From NCBI RefSeq assembly GCF_003852715.1, contig NZ_RIAV01000002.1, forward strand, positions 240,296 to 304,295: 64,000 bases of DNA, in the 5' to 3' direction. The notes under the pieces were generated by a model. That model saw only the letters and a program-made list of their open reading frames with translations, had not been told where the DNA came from and searched no databases. Positions 8,061 through 18,561 of the stretch are shown here, in pieces. The stretch's first letter is position 1. Every line of letters begins with the position of its first letter. Both the position numbers and the translations under genes were made by a program. The DNA comes from Ectobacillus antri (GTDB taxonomy: Bacteria; Bacillota; Bacilli; Bacillales; Bacillaceae_G).

Positions 8061-8081
8061 TATTATTACTAGGTAATAATA
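8061..8081. promoter_or_regulatory. Inverted repeat in the accB leader
   Basis: TATTATTAC (8061-8069) and GTAATAATA (8073-8081) form a perfect 9-bp inverted repeat around TAG. It lies about 40 bases downstream of the predicted start of transcription, so it could be an operator or a leader hairpin. It does not resemble the FapR operator, which would have been the obvious candidate for a fatty-acid gene. Confidence 0.4.
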
Positions 8082-8187
8082 TTTAGCTATATTAACAGAG
8101 AAGGTATGTTAAAATTTTGCGTGGTTGGAATTTTCAAAAAACTGTCGTAAGATAAAGTAGTAAACAAGTATATGGGAGTGAATGATA

Positions 8188-8670
8188 ATGTTCAAAATTC
8201 AAGAAGTACGTGAATTGATTAAGTTGATTGATAACTCAAACATTGATGAATTTGAATACACTTTAGATGGTGCGACTATTAGGATGAAGAAGCAAATCAG
8301 TACTGCGCTAACTTATGAAGCACCTCGTTCTATGATAGTGGAAGAAAAAGCAGCTGCAACGGAATCTATACCTGTTTCTGTACCTGTTTCAGTGCCGGTA
8401 CAAGAAGCTCCGAAAGCGGCTACTTCTGAAGACAATCTCCATAAAATCACTTCGCCAATGGTAGGTACATTCTACGCTTCCCCATCTCCGGATGCGTCGG
8501 CTTATGTAAAAGTAGGTGACCGCATTTCTGCAGATACAGTGGTATGTATTGTAGAAGCAATGAAACTATTCAATGAAATCGAAGCAGAAGTTGAGGGAGA
8601 AATCGTAGAGATCCTAGTGAAAAACGGACAACTTGTAGAATACGGACAGCCTTTATTTTTAGTACGATAA
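8188..8670 (+). CDS. accB: Acetyl-CoA carboxylase biotin carboxyl carrier protein
   Basis: Carries the biotin that shuttles CO2 between AccC and the AccAD transferase in the first step of fatty-acid synthesis. The ATG at 8188 is preferred over 8182 because the GGGAG (8174-8178) is then 9 bases away and the protein starts MFKIQEV like its homologues. Domains: N-terminal helix (1-40), a Pro/Val/Ser linker with repeated PVSV units (about 55-75), and the biotinyl domain with EAMK, biotinyl lysine K126. 160 residues, normal size. First gene of accB-accC-yqhY. Confidence 0.96.
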   Translation: MFKIQEVRELIKLIDNSNIDEFEYTLDGATIRMKKQISTALTYEAPRSMIVEEKAAATESIPVSVPVSVPVQEAPKAATSEDNLHKITSPMVGTFYASPSPDASAYVKVGDRISADTVVCIVEAMKLFNEIEAEVEGEIVEILVKNGQLVEYGQPLFLVR

Positions 8671-8702
8671 TTGACTAAGCACGTAAGAGGGAGTTTTGTC
8701 TT

Positions 8703-10055
8703 ATGATTAAAAAGGTATTGATAGCAAACCGAGGTGAGATTGCTGTACGCATTATTCGCGCTTGCAAAGAATTAGGTATTGAGACTGTTGCCATCTATTC
8801 TGAAGCTGACCGTGAAGCACTTCATGTACAGCTTGCAGATGAGGCTTATTGTGTAGGACCTACAGCATCTAAAGAAAGCTATTTGAACTTTACAAATATT
8901 ATTAGTGTAGCAAAATTAACAGGATGTGATGCTATTCATCCTGGTTACGGCTTCTTGGCTGAAAACGCTGATTTTGCGGAACTATGTGAAGAATGCAATT
9001 TAATTTTTATTGGTCCTAGCCCCGAGGCTATATCTAAAATGGGAACAAAGGATGTAGCGCGTGACACAATGGAGCAGGCGGGTGTTCCAATTGTACCTGG
9101 ATCTAAAGGAATCATCAAAAGTGTAGAGTCTGCAGTTGAACTTGCATCAAAAATGGGCTATCCTGTTATTATTAAGGCAACGGCCGGAGGTGGCGGGAAA
9201 GGAATTCGCGTAGCCCGAACCGAGCAGGAACTTGTAAAAGGCATCCAGATTACACAGCAGGAAGCAAGTACAGCTTTTGGAAACCCTGGCGTGTACATCG
9301 AGAAATACATAGAGGATTTCCGTCACGTTGAAATCCAAGTTATAGCTGATTCGCATGGACAAGTTATTCATTTGGGAGAACGGGATTGTACCATTCAGCG
9401 ACGCCTGCAGAAATTGCTTGAAGAAACACCATCTCCTGCTCTTGATGCAGAGATTCGCGCCCAAATGGGTGAAGCCGCGGTGAAAGCAGCACAAGCCGTA
9501 AATTATCGCGGTGCCGGCACAGTTGAGTTTATCTACGAGCATAAGCAAAAGAAATTTTATTTCATGGAAATGAATACAAGAATTCAAGTAGAGCATCCTG
9601 TTACTGAAATGGTGACCGGCGTTGACTTAATAAAAGAGCAATTACGTGTGGCAGCCGGAGAACCATTATCTTTGAAGCAGCAAGATGTTCAATTCCAAGG
9701 ATGGGCAATTGAATGTCGAATTAATGCTGAAAATCCGGCTAAAAACTTTATGCCTTCTGCAGGAAAAGTGCAAATGTATCTTCCACCGGGAGGGTATGGT
9801 GTACGTGTTGACTCAGCCGTGTATCCTGGATACGTCATCCCGCCTTATTATGATTCCATGGTGGCAAAGTTGATTACGCATGGAAAGACGCGTGAAGAAG
9901 CAATTGCGAAGATGAAGCGAGCGTTAAGTGAATTTGTAATTGAAGGTGTGCATACTACAATTCCGTTTCACTTACAACTCTTGGAGCATCCTGCATTTGT
10001 AGAAGGTGACTTTAATACAAAGTTTTTAGAAGAGCATGAGATTGTTATGAGATAA
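8703..10055 (+). CDS. accC: Acetyl-CoA carboxylase biotin carboxylase subunit
   Basis: ATP-grasp enzyme that carboxylates biotin on AccB. 450 residues. Visible are the N-terminal pre-ATP-grasp Rossmann part ([11 protein letters not shown]), the glycine-rich lid (AGGGGKG, about 163-169) and the catalytic EMNTR set with E289, N291 and R293, followed by QVEHPVTE. It lies 32 bp after accB behind GAGGGAG. The same subunit could in principle also feed biotin to YqjD-type carboxylation, but nothing here shows that. Confidence 0.97.
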   Translation: MIKKVLIANRGEIAVRIIRACKELGIETVAIYSEADREALHVQLADEAYCVGPTASKESYLNFTNIISVAKLTGCDAIHPGYGFLAENADFAELCEECNLIFIGPSPEAISKMGTKDVARDTMEQAGVPIVPGSKGIIKSVESAVELASKMGYPVIIKATAGGGGKGIRVARTEQELVKGIQITQQEASTAFGNPGVYIEKYIEDFRHVEIQVIADSHGQVIHLGERDCTIQRRLQKLLEETPSPALDAEIRAQMGEAAVKAAQAVNYRGAGTVEFIYEHKQKKFYFMEMNTRIQVEHPVTEMVTGVDLIKEQLRVAAGEPLSLKQQDVQFQGWAIECRINAENPAKNFMPSAGKVQMYLPPGGYGVRVDSAVYPGYVIPPYYDSMVAKLITHGKTREEAIAKMKRALSEFVIEGVHTTIPFHLQLLEHPAFVEGDFNTKFLEEHEIVMR

Positions 10056-10075
10056 ATCAAAAAGGAGGTTCACAC

Positions 10076-10468
10076 ATGACTGAGCATATGTTAGATATGG
10101 GACAAGAAACAACGCTTGGTAAAGTTGAAATTGCCCCTGAAGTCATTGAAGTCATTGCAGGTATTGCAGCTGCAGAAGTAGATGGTGTAGCTGCGATGCG
10201 CGGTAACTTTGCTACAGGTGTTGTTGAAAAGCTAGGTAAGAAAAATCACGGTAAAGGCGTAAAAGTAGAGCTAACAAATGAAGGTATTCTTGTAGACGTA
10301 TATGTGCAAATGTTTTTTGGAGTATCAATTCCGACGACTGCACAAAAAATTCAAGACAACATCCGTCAAGCGCTTTTAACGATGACAGGACTTGAATTAA
10401 AAGAGATTAATGTTCATGTTGTGGGAGTTACTTTTGAAACGCAAAAAGCAGAGATAGAAGGTCTGTAA
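10076..10468 (+). CDS. yqhY: Asp23/Gls24 family protein YqhY
   Basis: A 130-residue Asp23 (DUF322) protein with the conserved core KVEIAPEVIEVIAGIAAAEVDGV and the later VQMFFGVSIP segment. Its frequent position after accBC, and B. subtilis genetics of yqhY, suggest that it tunes acetyl-CoA carboxylase activity. It has an AAGGAGG ribosome site and is 20 bp after accC. The operon ends right behind it. Confidence 0.93.
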   Translation: MTEHMLDMGQETTLGKVEIAPEVIEVIAGIAAAEVDGVAAMRGNFATGVVEKLGKKNHGKGVKVELTNEGILVDVYVQMFFGVSIPTTAQKIQDNIRQALLTMTGLELKEINVHVVGVTFETQKAEIEGL

Positions 10469-10499
10469 AAAGACTTGCGCGCAGGCGCAAGTCTTTTTT
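10467..10499 (+). terminator. Intrinsic terminator of accBC-yqhY
   Basis: Arms of 14 bp (10467-10480 and 10485-10498) with core GACTTGCGC/GCGCAAGTC and a GCAG loop, ending in a T run. The stop of yqhY overlaps the first bases. Confidence 0.93.
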
Positions 10500-10503
10500 A
10501 TTT

Positions 10504-10560
10504 GGCTGTGTTAAAGCTTTATGTTGATAATCAACAACGAACTGTAACTGAGCTTTTTCT
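10504..10560. repeat. Short interspersed repeat with TGTTGATAATCAACA core
   Basis: Contains the perfect small inverted repeat TGTTGAT-A-ATCAACA, flanked by AAAGCT and AGCTTT so that the whole unit can fold. It aligns with 7612-7668 and, in reverse complement, with 23480-23512 (shared GTTAAA and TATGTTGATAAT). It follows the accBC terminator directly. Confidence 0.5.
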
Positions 10561-10627
10561 TTAAATACCTCCTAGGTACTCGTTTATCAAGTAAGCAAGA
10601 AACGCTTGCCCTCAAGAAGTATAAGAT

Positions 10628-10858
10628 TTAATCCAACATTAGAACCATATGTGCTTCATCAACATATTGACCTTCTGAGAATGCGCCGAGAACAAAATGA
10701 TTATTTTCTGTTGGAAAGCTTTCCATGATCTCTCCAATGGGGTGTTTTACAAATTCATCGTAACTCGCACTAAATGACTCGGGATGCTCACGCAAACCAT
10801 GCAACCGTAACTCCCAAAAGTCATGAATTTCCTCTGTTGTTAAAATACGAAATTCCAT
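10628..10858 (-). pseudogene. GNAT acetyltransferase with a large internal deletion
   Basis: The reading frame encodes only 76 residues. Residues 1-63 look like the start of a GNAT N-acetyltransferase (EFRILTTEEI, then LRLHGLREHPESFSASYDEF, then NNHFVLGAF). The last dozen (YVDEAHMVLMLD) look like the usual end of such proteins, where D-E-x-x-M-V-L closes the fold. The acetyl-CoA binding core (R/Q-x-x-G-x-G/A) is absent. The simplest reading is an in-frame deletion of about 90-100 codons. A ribosome site (GGGGGGAC) remains, so a short inactive peptide may still be made. Confidence 0.7.
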
Positions 10859-11196
10859 GATGTCCCCCCTATAATAAGCATTTGTATGATAAAAGTGATG
10901 AGTATGAAACGTTTTAGGATTAGTATTTAAAAAGAATTCACCATGTATACGTTGTTTCTAAGTAATGACAGGAATTGAAAACTCATACTTGTTCTTGTCT
11001 GAAAAATCCGTACATTTTGTGTGGTTACGGGTATTGTAGTTCATATTTTTCACTTTTATCTAGTAAGAAGAAGTGTATAAAAAGAGGAATTGTGGTATTA
11101 TCATGATATTGTGCAAGAATAACATAATCTGTACAACATGTGATAAATTGCGATACTATAACAAAATATAAATAGAAAACAAAAGGAGAATTACGT
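10859..11196 (+). promoter_or_regulatory. AT-rich leader region before nusB
   Basis: 338 bp without a gene between the divergent GNAT remnant and nusB. Both promoters must lie here. A TACTATAAC box near 11151-11159 with TGTACA about 17 bp upstream is a weak sigma-A candidate for nusB. TATTATCATGATATTG near 11097-11112 contains a small ATCATGAT palindrome. Nothing else stands out. Confidence 0.35.
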
Positions 11197-11589
11197 ATGA
11201 AAAGAAGAAAGGCAAGGGAAAAAGCTATGCAGGCTTTGTACCAAATGGATATAACGAGTGAATTGGATGCAATGTCAGCTATAAAAAATACATTAGAAGA
11301 GCAAGAAAGTAATAATGAATTTTTAGAAAAGTTGGTAACAGGTTGCACTGCGCATAAGGAAGAATTGGATGCTCTGATTGCGCCAAGCCTGGATAACTGG
11401 AAAATGGATCGCATTGGGATTGTTGATCGCAATATCCTGCGTATTGCTGTATATGAAATGAAATATATGGAAGATATCCCGCACAGTGTCTCCATTAATG
11501 AAGCTATTGAAGTGGCAAAAACGTTTGGTGATGAGGAATCTCGCCGCTTTATCAACGGCGTTTTATCCAAAATAAAAGAAACAATTTAA
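11197..11589 (+). CDS. nusB: Transcription antitermination factor NusB
   Basis: RNA-binding component of the rRNA antitermination complex, which pairs with NusE/S10 on boxA. All-helical, 130 residues, with the typical [17 protein letters not shown] start, the [21 protein letters not shown] middle and the [11 protein letters not shown] helix. Preceded by AAAGGAG. It begins the nusB-folD-xseAB-ispA run. Confidence 0.96.
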   Translation: MKRRKAREKAMQALYQMDITSELDAMSAIKNTLEEQESNNEFLEKLVTGCTAHKEELDALIAPSLDNWKMDRIGIVDRNILRIAVYEMKYMEDIPHSVSINEAIEVAKTFGDEESRRFINGVLSKIKETI

Positions 11590-11609
11590 CAGATACGGGG
11601 GAGTAAGAG

Positions 11610-12467
11610 ATGGCAGCAGAGCTCATTAAAGGAATGGAAATTGCACAAAAGAAACGCAATGAAATTAAAGAAAGAGTAAATGTACTAAAAAGCCAGGGGG
11701 TTACACCAGGGTTGGCTGTAATTTTAGTCGGTAATAATCCAGCTTCTCGTTCGTATGTTACTGGAAAGGGAAAAGCAAGTGAAGAAGCTGGTATATACTT
11801 TGAATTAATTGAAATGCCAGAAACCATTACACAGGAGCAGCTCTTACAGGAAATTGATCGAATCAACGAGGATGCGCGTATTCATGGTCTTCTCGTTCAG
11901 CTTCCGCTGCCAAAGCATATTCACGAAGAAGCTGTTATTGAAAGAATCTCACCTGAAAAAGACGTGGATGGTTTTCATCCAATTAATATCGGTCGCATGA
12001 TGATAGGACAAGATACATTTTTACCTTGTACACCGCACGGTATTATTGAATTGGTTAAAGAAAAAAATATTGAAATTAGCGGTAAGCATGTTGTTGTTAT
12101 TGGACGGAGTAATATTGTCGGTAAACCAGTGGGACAACTGTTCTTAAATGAACATGCAACAGTTACCTATTGTCATTCTCGCACGCCAAATGTAAAAGAA
12201 CTTGCAAAGCAGGCTGATATTCTTGTAGTCGCGATCGGCAAGGCGAAGTTTGTTACAGCAGATTATGTCAAAGAAGGCGCTGTTGTTATTGATGTTGGTG
12301 TAAACCGTTTAGAAACAGGAAAACTTTGCGGAGATGTGGATTTTGATGAAGTAGAACAGGTGGCTGGCTACATCACTCCGGTTCCAAAAGGTGTCGGACC
12401 GATGACAATTACAATGTTGCTTCATAACACAGTATTATCGGCAGAACGTACAGTTGCAAGCAACTAA
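11610..12467 (+). CDS. folD: Bifunctional methylene-THF dehydrogenase/cyclohydrolase
   Basis: Interconverts 5,10-methylene-THF and 10-formyl-THF with NADP. 285 residues. Visible are the [15 protein letters not shown] region with the catalytic lysine, QLPLPKH, the signature [10 protein letters not shown] and the nucleotide-binding [18 protein letters not shown] precedes the ATG. It lies 20 bp after nusB and 12 bp before xseA. Confidence 0.97.
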   Translation: MAAELIKGMEIAQKKRNEIKERVNVLKSQGVTPGLAVILVGNNPASRSYVTGKGKASEEAGIYFELIEMPETITQEQLLQEIDRINEDARIHGLLVQLPLPKHIHEEAVIERISPEKDVDGFHPINIGRMMIGQDTFLPCTPHGIIELVKEKNIEISGKHVVVIGRSNIVGKPVGQLFLNEHATVTYCHSRTPNVKELAKQADILVVAIGKAKFVTADYVKEGAVVIDVGVNRLETGKLCGDVDFDEVEQVAGYITPVPKGVGPMTITMLLHNTVLSAERTVASN

Positions 12468-12479
12468 GGGAAGAAGACA

Positions 12480-13844
12480 ATGGAAAAACAATATTTAACG
12501 GTTACAGCGTTAACCCGTTATCTAAAAGCGAAAATGGATAGGGATGTGCATTTGCAGCAAGTTTGGCTAAAGGGAGAAATTTCAAACTTTAAATATCATA
12601 GCCGTGGGCATATGTATTTTACCTTAAAAGATGAACAAGCACGCATTTCAGCAGTTATGTTTGCCAGCGCGAATCGTAGAATGGCTTTTCGTCCCGAAGA
12701 TGGAATGAAGGTACTGGTTAAAGGTCAAATCAGTATATATGAAGCGGGTGGAAACTATCAAATGTATGTACAAGATATGCAAGCTGATGGAATAGGAAAT
12801 TTGTATCTCGCTTACGAGCAGTTAAAGGCGCAGTTAGAACGCGAAGGTCTGTTTTCTCAAGTGTATAAAAAACCATTGCCTGCTTATCCACGTACCATTG
12901 GTGTCATCACTTCTCCAACCGGCGCTGCAGTTCGCGATATTGTAACTACGATTAAAAGGCGATACCCTATTGCTGATATTATGATATTGCCTGCTTTGGT
13001 ACAAGGAGAGTTTGCCGCAGCTTCTATCGTGCGGGCTATTGAACAAGCAAATTTGCGCAGTGATATCGATGTATTAATCGTAGGGCGTGGTGGTGGTTCT
13101 ATTGAAGAGCTATGGGCATTTAATGAAGAACCCGTGGCACGTGCTATTTTTAACAGTCACATTCCACTTATCTCTGCGGTAGGACATGAAACAGATTTCA
13201 CAATTGCAGATTTTGTAGCTGACTTAAGAGCACCTACACCAACCGCAGCTGCTGAACTGGCGGTTCCGAGTATGGTAGAAATTGAAGAGAGAATTGGGCA
13301 GCGAAGACTTAGATTGCAACGCGCATTGCGTGAGGTTATAAATAGTAAAAAAGAGCAGCTTCAATCATTGCAATCTTCCTATATACTTCGACATCCGAAG
13401 CAGTTGTACATGCAAAAGGAAGAGCTTTTAGACCGGCTGATCGATCGATTAGCACAAGGTGCGACACGCTATCAGCAAAATCAGCAACGTTTGCTTGAAC
13501 GTTTACAGCTTCGTTTGCAGGCAGAACATCCTGCCCAAAAGATAGCTGTATCCAAGCAGCAAGCTTACATGCTTCGTAAGCAGCTTGAAAGAGAAATGAA
13601 AGATATACTATCAGCTCATGAACATACATTTTTAAGAGTTGCGGAAAAGCTAGCGATTTTAAGTCCATTGCAAGTAATGATTCGCGGATACAGCGTGGCT
13701 TATAAAGAACAACGGATTGTAAACAGCGTAAAGCAATTGGAGCCGGGTGATACAATCTCAGTTAGGCTAACAGATGGAATTGCAGATTGTCATGTATGGG
13801 GAATTGAGGAGCGTGAATTGAATGAAAAAACAAATGAACTTTGA
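12480..13844 (+). CDS. xseA: Exodeoxyribonuclease VII large subunit
   Basis: Catalytic subunit of the single-strand exonuclease that acts in DNA repair. 454 residues: N-terminal OB fold (1-100, with [11 protein letters not shown]), catalytic domain (about 125-320, with [24 protein letters not shown] and [10 protein letters not shown]), then a long coiled-coil stalk and a C-terminal segment starting with MIRGYSV. It overlaps xseB by 23 bp, which couples production of the two subunits. Confidence 0.97.
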   Translation: MEKQYLTVTALTRYLKAKMDRDVHLQQVWLKGEISNFKYHSRGHMYFTLKDEQARISAVMFASANRRMAFRPEDGMKVLVKGQISIYEAGGNYQMYVQDMQADGIGNLYLAYEQLKAQLEREGLFSQVYKKPLPAYPRTIGVITSPTGAAVRDIVTTIKRRYPIADIMILPALVQGEFAAASIVRAIEQANLRSDIDVLIVGRGGGSIEELWAFNEEPVARAIFNSHIPLISAVGHETDFTIADFVADLRAPTPTAAAELAVPSMVEIEERIGQRRLRLQRALREVINSKKEQLQSLQSSYILRHPKQLYMQKEELLDRLIDRLAQGATRYQQNQQRLLERLQLRLQAEHPAQKIAVSKQQAYMLRKQLEREMKDILSAHEHTFLRVAEKLAILSPLQVMIRGYSVAYKEQRIVNSVKQLEPGDTISVRLTDGIADCHVWGIEERELNEKTNEL

Positions 13845-14046
13845 AGAAGCTATTGCCGCGCTTGAGCAGATTGTATTGAAGCTTGAACAAGGTGATGTAC
13901 CGCTTGAAGAAGCGATCACCTATTTCAAAGAAGGAATGGAGCTTTCTAAACTCTGTGATGATAAATTAAAACATGTGGAACAACAAATGACGACTATTTT
14001 AAGTGAAGACGGTCAACTGCGCCCGTTTCAAGGGGAAGGCACATGA
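13822..14046 (+). CDS. xseB: Exodeoxyribonuclease VII small subunit
   Basis: Short helical-hairpin subunit that binds the XseA stalk in several copies. 74 residues with the family start [19 protein letters not shown] and [18 protein letters not shown]. It begins inside xseA, with a GGAGCG ribosome site in the xseA coding sequence. It ends in an ATGA overlap with ispA. Confidence 0.96.
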   Translation: MKKQMNFEEAIAALEQIVLKLEQGDVPLEEAITYFKEGMELSKLCDDKLKHVEQQMTTILSEDGQLRPFQGEGT

Positions 14047-14930
14047 TGAATTTTACAACTTTCGCAAAAGAAAACAAACAGTTTATTGAACATGAGCTCA
14101 TAGCTTTTGTTGAACGATTAGAGAGTCCATCCATTTTGAAGGAATCCATGTTGTATTCGTTACAAGCAGGTGGAAAGCGAGTGCGACCGTTGTTATTGTT
14201 TGCAACACTTGAGGCTTTTGGTAAACCAAAGGAATTAGGAATGGCAACAGCATGTGCATTAGAAATGATTCATACGTACTCTTTAATTCACGATGATTTG
14301 CCATGTATGGATGATGATGATCTGCGCAGGGGTAAACCAACTAACCACAAAGTATTTGGAGAGGCAATCGCCACGCTTGCGGGAGACGCTTTACTTACGA
14401 TGGCATTCGAGGTTATTGCACGTTACTCACATAGTGATGTAACACCAGAAATCAGGCTACGCATCATTTCTGAATTGGCTAATGCCGCCGGTCCAGAGGG
14501 AATGGTCGCTGGTCAAGTAGCGGATATGCAAGGAGAAGGACAATCGTTGTCTGTTGTTGATTTAGAGTATATTCACAGACGTAAAACAGGAAGACTGTTG
14601 GAGTTTGCGGTACTAGCAGGTGCAGTATTAGCAGGAGCGAATGAGGAACAGGTTGACAAATTGCTTGTATTTGCTGCAAATCTAGGGTTGGCGTTTCAAA
14701 TTCGTGATGATATTTTAGACGTAGAGGGAACAGAAGCTGAGATTGGTAAACCGGTGGGCAGCGATATCGGAAACGGAAAGAGTACGTATACAGAGTTACT
14801 TTCAATAGAAGGTGCGAAAATAGCTCTGTATGAAACAGCAGAAAAAGCAAGAAACGCTATTGATGACCTGGAATTGAATACGGTCTACTTGCACGCGCTT
14901 TGTGACCTGGTAGTAAACAGAAACAATTAA
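14043..14930 (+). CDS. ispA: Farnesyl diphosphate synthase
   Basis: Prenyltransferase that condenses IPP with DMAPP and GPP to farnesyl diphosphate. 295 residues. The first aspartate-rich motif is D84-D85...D90 and is followed by RRG; the second is D222-D-I-L-D226. GGKRVRP holds the IPP-binding residues. ATG 14043 overlaps the xseB stop, and a second ATG at 14046 would change only one residue. Together with dxs downstream it groups isoprenoid genes. Confidence 0.96.
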   Translation: MMNFTTFAKENKQFIEHELIAFVERLESPSILKESMLYSLQAGGKRVRPLLLFATLEAFGKPKELGMATACALEMIHTYSLIHDDLPCMDDDDLRRGKPTNHKVFGEAIATLAGDALLTMAFEVIARYSHSDVTPEIRLRIISELANAAGPEGMVAGQVADMQGEGQSLSVVDLEYIHRRKTGRLLEFAVLAGAVLAGANEEQVDKLLVFAANLGLAFQIRDDILDVEGTEAEIGKPVGSDIGNGKSTYTELLSIEGAKIALYETAEKARNAIDDLELNTVYLHALCDLVVNRNN

Positions 14931-15020
14931 AGGGACTTTTGTTGAGCAATATTTCATTTTATGGTATAAATGAAACACAAAGTTTTTTTCATTATCATCG
15001 GTAAAACTATATAGAAATGG

Positions 15021-15056
15021 TAGCCGTTATCACTTTGTGTTAGCGGCTATTTTTTC
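15021..15056 (+). terminator. Intrinsic terminator between ispA and dxs
   Basis: Arms at 15021-15033 and 15037-15049 (TAGCCG and CGGCTA with a G-T tolerant AC/GT extension) are followed by TTTTTT. The remaining 140 bp before dxs must therefore carry its own promoter. I see no convincing consensus in them. Confidence 0.75.
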
Positions 15057-15195
15057 ATAACCCTTTAAAAAGGTGTCTTGCACGCTGTTTAGCTGACTTA
15101 AGGGTATATGCGGTGGAATACAAGAGTGCCTGTTACATGGTGAGGGTTTCCGGATAAAAATAATTTCGATTATGAGATGAAAGTGAGTGGTCCTG

Positions 15196-17085
15196 ATGGA
15201 TCTGACGCAAATTCAAAATCCAGGTTTTTTGAAAAAGATGTCAGTTGACGAACTGGTGGCGTTGAGCGCAGATATACGTGAGTTTTTAATTAAGGAATTG
15301 TCTACGACCGGCGGACATATTGCGCCTAATCTTGGAGTTGTCGAGTTGACGATTGCTCTTCATAAAGTATTTAACAGTCCTCAAGATAAATTCTTGTGGG
15401 ATGTGGGACATCAATCTTATGTACATAAAATTTTAACAGGGCGAGCTAAAGATTTTGGAACACTTCGTCAATATAAAGGACTTTGTGGGTTTCCTAAACG
15501 TTGTGAAAGTGAGCATGATGTATGGGAAACTGGTCATAGCTCAACGTCTCTATCCGCTGCAATGGGGATGGCGATTGCTCGTGATTTAAAGAAAACAAAG
15601 GAATACATTGTACCAATTATCGGTGACGGTGCTTTAACGGGTGGTATGGCATTAGAGGCACTAAATCATATTGGTCATGAGAAAACAGATATTACTGTAA
15701 TTTTAAATGATAATGAGATGTCCATTGCCCCGAACGTAGGGGCATTGCACAATGTACTGGGACGTTTGCGTACAGCAGGAAAATATCATTGGGTAAAAGA
15801 TGAACTAGAGTATCTACTAAAAAAAATCCCAGCAGTAGGCGGCAAGGTTGCTGCTACAGCGGAGCGTTTGAAAGATAGCTTAAAATATATGCTTGTCTCT
15901 GGTGTATTCTTTGAAGAACTTGGCTTTACTTATCTCGGTCCAGTGGATGGGCATGATTTTGAAAGCTTGTTGGAAAACTTGCATTATGCTAAGAAGACCA
16001 AAGGGCCTGTTCTTGTTCATGTAATTACGAAAAAAGGGAAGGGTTATAAACCAGCTGAAAGTGATGTAATTGGTACTTGGCACGGAACAGGTCCTTATAA
16101 AATCGAATCAGGCAATTTTGTTGGGCCTGCCAGCGCACCGCCAGCATGGAGTAAAGTAATCAGTGAAACGGTCCGTAAACTGGCGAGGGAAGATTCGCGC
16201 ATTGTAGCTGTTACACCGGCAATGCCAGTGGGTTCTAAATTAGAAAACTTTGCGAAGGAATTTCCAAATCGTATGTTTGATGTGGGAATTGCAGAACAAC
16301 ATGCGACAACAATGGCAGCAGGGCTTGCAACACAAGGGATGAAACCGTTTTTGGCAATTTACTCTACATTCTTGCAACGCGCGTACGATCAGGTTCTACA
16401 TGATGTATGTCGTCAGAACCTCAATGTGTTTTTCGGAATTGACCGTGCTGGATTGGTAGGAGCAGATGGAGAGACTCATCAAGGTGTATTTGACATTGCA
16501 TTTTTACGCCATATGCCAAACTTGGTCATTATGATGCCTAAGGATGAAAACGAAGGACAGCATATGGTATATACGGCTCTTTCTTATGACAAAGGTCCAA
16601 TTGCTTTGCGTTATCCGCGCGGTAATGGGTATGGTGTACAAATGGAGGAAGAGCTAAAAGCAATCCCAATCGGTACGTGGGAAACCTTACGTGAAGGTGA
16701 AGATGCGGCTATTTTAACGTTTGGTACAACCATTCCTATGGCAATGGAAGCCGCTGAAATTCTTGCAGAAAACGGGATATCTGTTAAAGTTGTTAATGCG
16801 CGCTTTATTAAGCCGATGGATGAGGTGTATTTACATGAACTTCTTGGTGCAAATATGCCAGTGCTAACCATTGAAGAAGCTTGCTTAGCTGGTGGATTCG
16901 GAAGTGCAGTTGTAGAGTTTGCCCAAGAAAAAGGCTATCAAGCGAAAATTGACCGCATGGGAATTCCGGATGTATTTATCGAGCATGGCAGTGTAGATAA
17001 GTTGCTTGAAGAGATTGGCATGACAACAAAAGATACGGTAGAGCGTGTACAAGCGTTGTTGCCGTCAAAAGAAAAAAGGGCGTAA
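15196..17085 (+). CDS. dxs: 1-deoxy-D-xylulose-5-phosphate synthase
   Basis: Thiamine-diphosphate enzyme that opens the MEP isoprenoid pathway from pyruvate and glyceraldehyde 3-phosphate. ATG 15196 is chosen over GTG 15187 because homologues begin MDL and AAGTGAG is spaced 8 bases away. 629 residues: [16 protein letters not shown] with ND-E is the ThDP/Mg site, [15 protein letters not shown] is the transketolase pyrimidine-domain signature, and the C-terminal transketolase domain is complete. yqxC follows after 3 bp. Confidence 0.97.
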   Translation: MDLTQIQNPGFLKKMSVDELVALSADIREFLIKELSTTGGHIAPNLGVVELTIALHKVFNSPQDKFLWDVGHQSYVHKILTGRAKDFGTLRQYKGLCGFPKRCESEHDVWETGHSSTSLSAAMGMAIARDLKKTKEYIVPIIGDGALTGGMALEALNHIGHEKTDITVILNDNEMSIAPNVGALHNVLGRLRTAGKYHWVKDELEYLLKKIPAVGGKVAATAERLKDSLKYMLVSGVFFEELGFTYLGPVDGHDFESLLENLHYAKKTKGPVLVHVITKKGKGYKPAESDVIGTWHGTGPYKIESGNFVGPASAPPAWSKVISETVRKLAREDSRIVAVTPAMPVGSKLENFAKEFPNRMFDVGIAEQHATTMAAGLATQGMKPFLAIYSTFLQRAYDQVLHDVCRQNLNVFFGIDRAGLVGADGETHQGVFDIAFLRHMPNLVIMMPKDENEGQHMVYTALSYDKGPIALRYPRGNGYGVQMEEELKAIPIGTWETLREGEDAAILTFGTTIPMAMEAAEILAENGISVKVVNARFIKPMDEVYLHELLGANMPVLTIEEACLAGGFGSAVVEFAQEKGYQAKIDRMGIPDVFIEHGSVDKLLEEIGMTTKDTVERVQALLPSKEKRA

Positions 17086-17088
17086 TGT

Positions 17089-17919
17089 ATGAAAAAAGAA
17101 AGAATTGATGTTTTGTTAGTAGAACGCGGTCTCGTGGAAACGCGAGAAAAAGCGAAGCGCGCCGTGATGGCTGGACTTGTGTATATGAATGAAGAACGTG
17201 TAGACAAGCCAGGTGAAAAAGTTTCATCTGATGCAGTAATAACAGTAAAAGGTCAACTTATGCCTTATGTGAGTAGAGGTGGCTATAAGTTAGAAAAAGC
17301 GCTACAAGAGTTCGATATTCATTTACAAGATAAGATTATGATTGACATCGGAGCATCTACAGGTGGCTTTACTGATTGTGCGTTACAAAATGGAGCGAAG
17401 CTGTCCTATGCACTTGATGTAGGATATAATCAGCTTGCATGGAAACTTCGTCAAGATCCCCGTGTTATTGTAATGGAGCGTACAAATTTTCGGTATGTTA
17501 CACCAGCGGATTTGCAAAAAGGTCTACCGGAATTTGCGAGTATTGATGTATCGTTTATCTCATTGCGGTTGATTTTGCCTGTTTTAAAAACGATGCTTAT
17601 GCCAGGTGGTGATGTTGTTGCCCTTATTAAACCACAATTTGAGGCCGGAAAAGATCAAGTAGGAAAAAAAGGAATTGTTAGGGACGCAAAGGTACATGTT
17701 AAGGTTATTGAAAACATTGTGATATTTGCATTGGATCAAGGATATGATGTGCATCAGTTAACGTATTCTCCAATTACAGGAGGAGACGGTAATATTGAAT
17801 TTTTAGTCCATTTAAAATGGCAAGGAAACAAGGAATGTGGAGAAAATTATATGAAGCAAACTTTTGGGCAAGTTGTGGAAGAGGCACATCATATCTTGAA
17901 ACAAGCTAAGGAGGAGTAA
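17089..17919 (+). CDS. yqxC: TlyA-family rRNA 2'-O-methyltransferase
   Basis: 276 residues: an S4 RNA-binding domain (about 4-64, starting RIDVLLVERGLVETREKAKR) and an FtsJ-like Rossmann methyltransferase with SAM motif DIGASTGGFTDCAL. Relatives are often annotated as haemolysin A, but mycobacterial TlyA methylates 16S and 23S rRNA, which is the more credible role. It is coupled to dxs and its stop lies inside a hairpin that may end the transcript before ahrC. Confidence 0.93.
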   Translation: MKKERIDVLLVERGLVETREKAKRAVMAGLVYMNEERVDKPGEKVSSDAVITVKGQLMPYVSRGGYKLEKALQEFDIHLQDKIMIDIGASTGGFTDCALQNGAKLSYALDVGYNQLAWKLRQDPRVIVMERTNFRYVTPADLQKGLPEFASIDVSFISLRLILPVLKTMLMPGGDVVALIKPQFEAGKDQVGKKGIVRDAKVHVKVIENIVIFALDQGYDVHQLTYSPITGGDGNIEFLVHLKWQGNKECGENYMKQTFGQVVEEAHHILKQAKEE

Positions 17920-17939
17920 CGAGCGTTGCTCCTCTTTTT
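17911..17939 (+). terminator. Terminator overlapping the yqxC stop
   Basis: Arms GAGGAGTAACG (17911-17921) and CGTTGCTCCTC (17924-17934) pair with one G-T and are followed by TTTTTG. The stop codon TAA lies in the left arm. The inner two pairs cannot form with a 2-base loop, so the actual loop is larger. Confidence 0.7.
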
Positions 17940-18090
17940 GTAAACAGTCAGTAAATTATGGTGTAATAACAGAAACAAAATATATGGGAGCCTTATAGTG
18001 TTACAAAACAAATATGTACAATCTTTGTACTATCAGTTAACATTAGGGATGACGACGGAAAAATTTTTAAGTTTGTGTGAGGTGCAAGTG

Positions 18091-18540
18091 ATGAACAAGG
18101 GTCAGCGCCATATTAAAATTAGAGAAATTATTGCAAGCAAAGAAATTGAAACACAAGACGAGCTTGTAGATATTTTGCGAAATAGTGGCTTTAATGTGAC
18201 ACAAGCAACAGTGTCGCGAGATATTAAAGAATTACATTTAGTAAAGGTACCTTTACATGATGGTAGATACAAGTACAGTTTACCAGCGGACCAACGATTT
18301 AATCCATTGCAAAAATTAAAACGCAATTTAGTGGATGCATTTGTAAAAATGGATACAGCAGGTCATATGATTGTATTGAAAACACTACCTGGAAACGCAA
18401 ACGCTTTAGGGGCTTTGATAGACTATTTGGAGTGGGATGAAATTTTAGGAACCATTTGCGGAGATGATACATGTTTGATTATTTGTCGAACTCCGGAAGA
18501 TACGAACGTGGTGTCGGAGAAATTCCTAAATATGTTATGA
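18091..18540 (+). CDS. ahrC: Arginine repressor AhrC/ArgR
   Basis: Arginine-responsive regulator that represses biosynthesis (argCJBDF at 57.3 kb here) and activates catabolism. ATG 18091 is chosen over GTG 17998 because it has GAGGTG 6 bases upstream and gives the standard 149 residues. N-terminal winged helix with the DNA-contacting SR motif ([11 protein letters not shown]), hinge, and C-terminal hexamerisation/arginine domain with [14 protein letters not shown]. The upstream 170 bp are non-coding. Confidence 0.97.
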   Translation: MNKGQRHIKIREIIASKEIETQDELVDILRNSGFNVTQATVSRDIKELHLVKVPLHDGRYKYSLPADQRFNPLQKLKRNLVDAFVKMDTAGHMIVLKTLPGNANALGALIDYLEWDEILGTICGDDTCLIICRTPEDTNVVSEKFLNML

Positions 18541-18561
18541 TGTTAATGAGGTGAATAAGCA

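Noticed and set aside
8061..8081. FapR operator before accB
   Set aside because: The inverted repeat does not contain the TTAGTACCTA-type half sites of FapR.
9147..9596. 149-codon reverse-strand open frame inside accC
   Set aside because: It lies wholly within a well-supported gene, has no ribosome site and its protein has no recognisable pattern; it is a shadow frame.
11025..11570. 181-codon reverse-strand frame over nusB
   Set aside because: It overlaps the conserved nusB gene almost entirely, and its start has no upstream AGGAGG-like site.
14931..15195. Small RNA or riboswitch between ispA and dxs
   Set aside because: Apart from the terminator, no conserved fold or known thiamine or other riboswitch core could be recognised.
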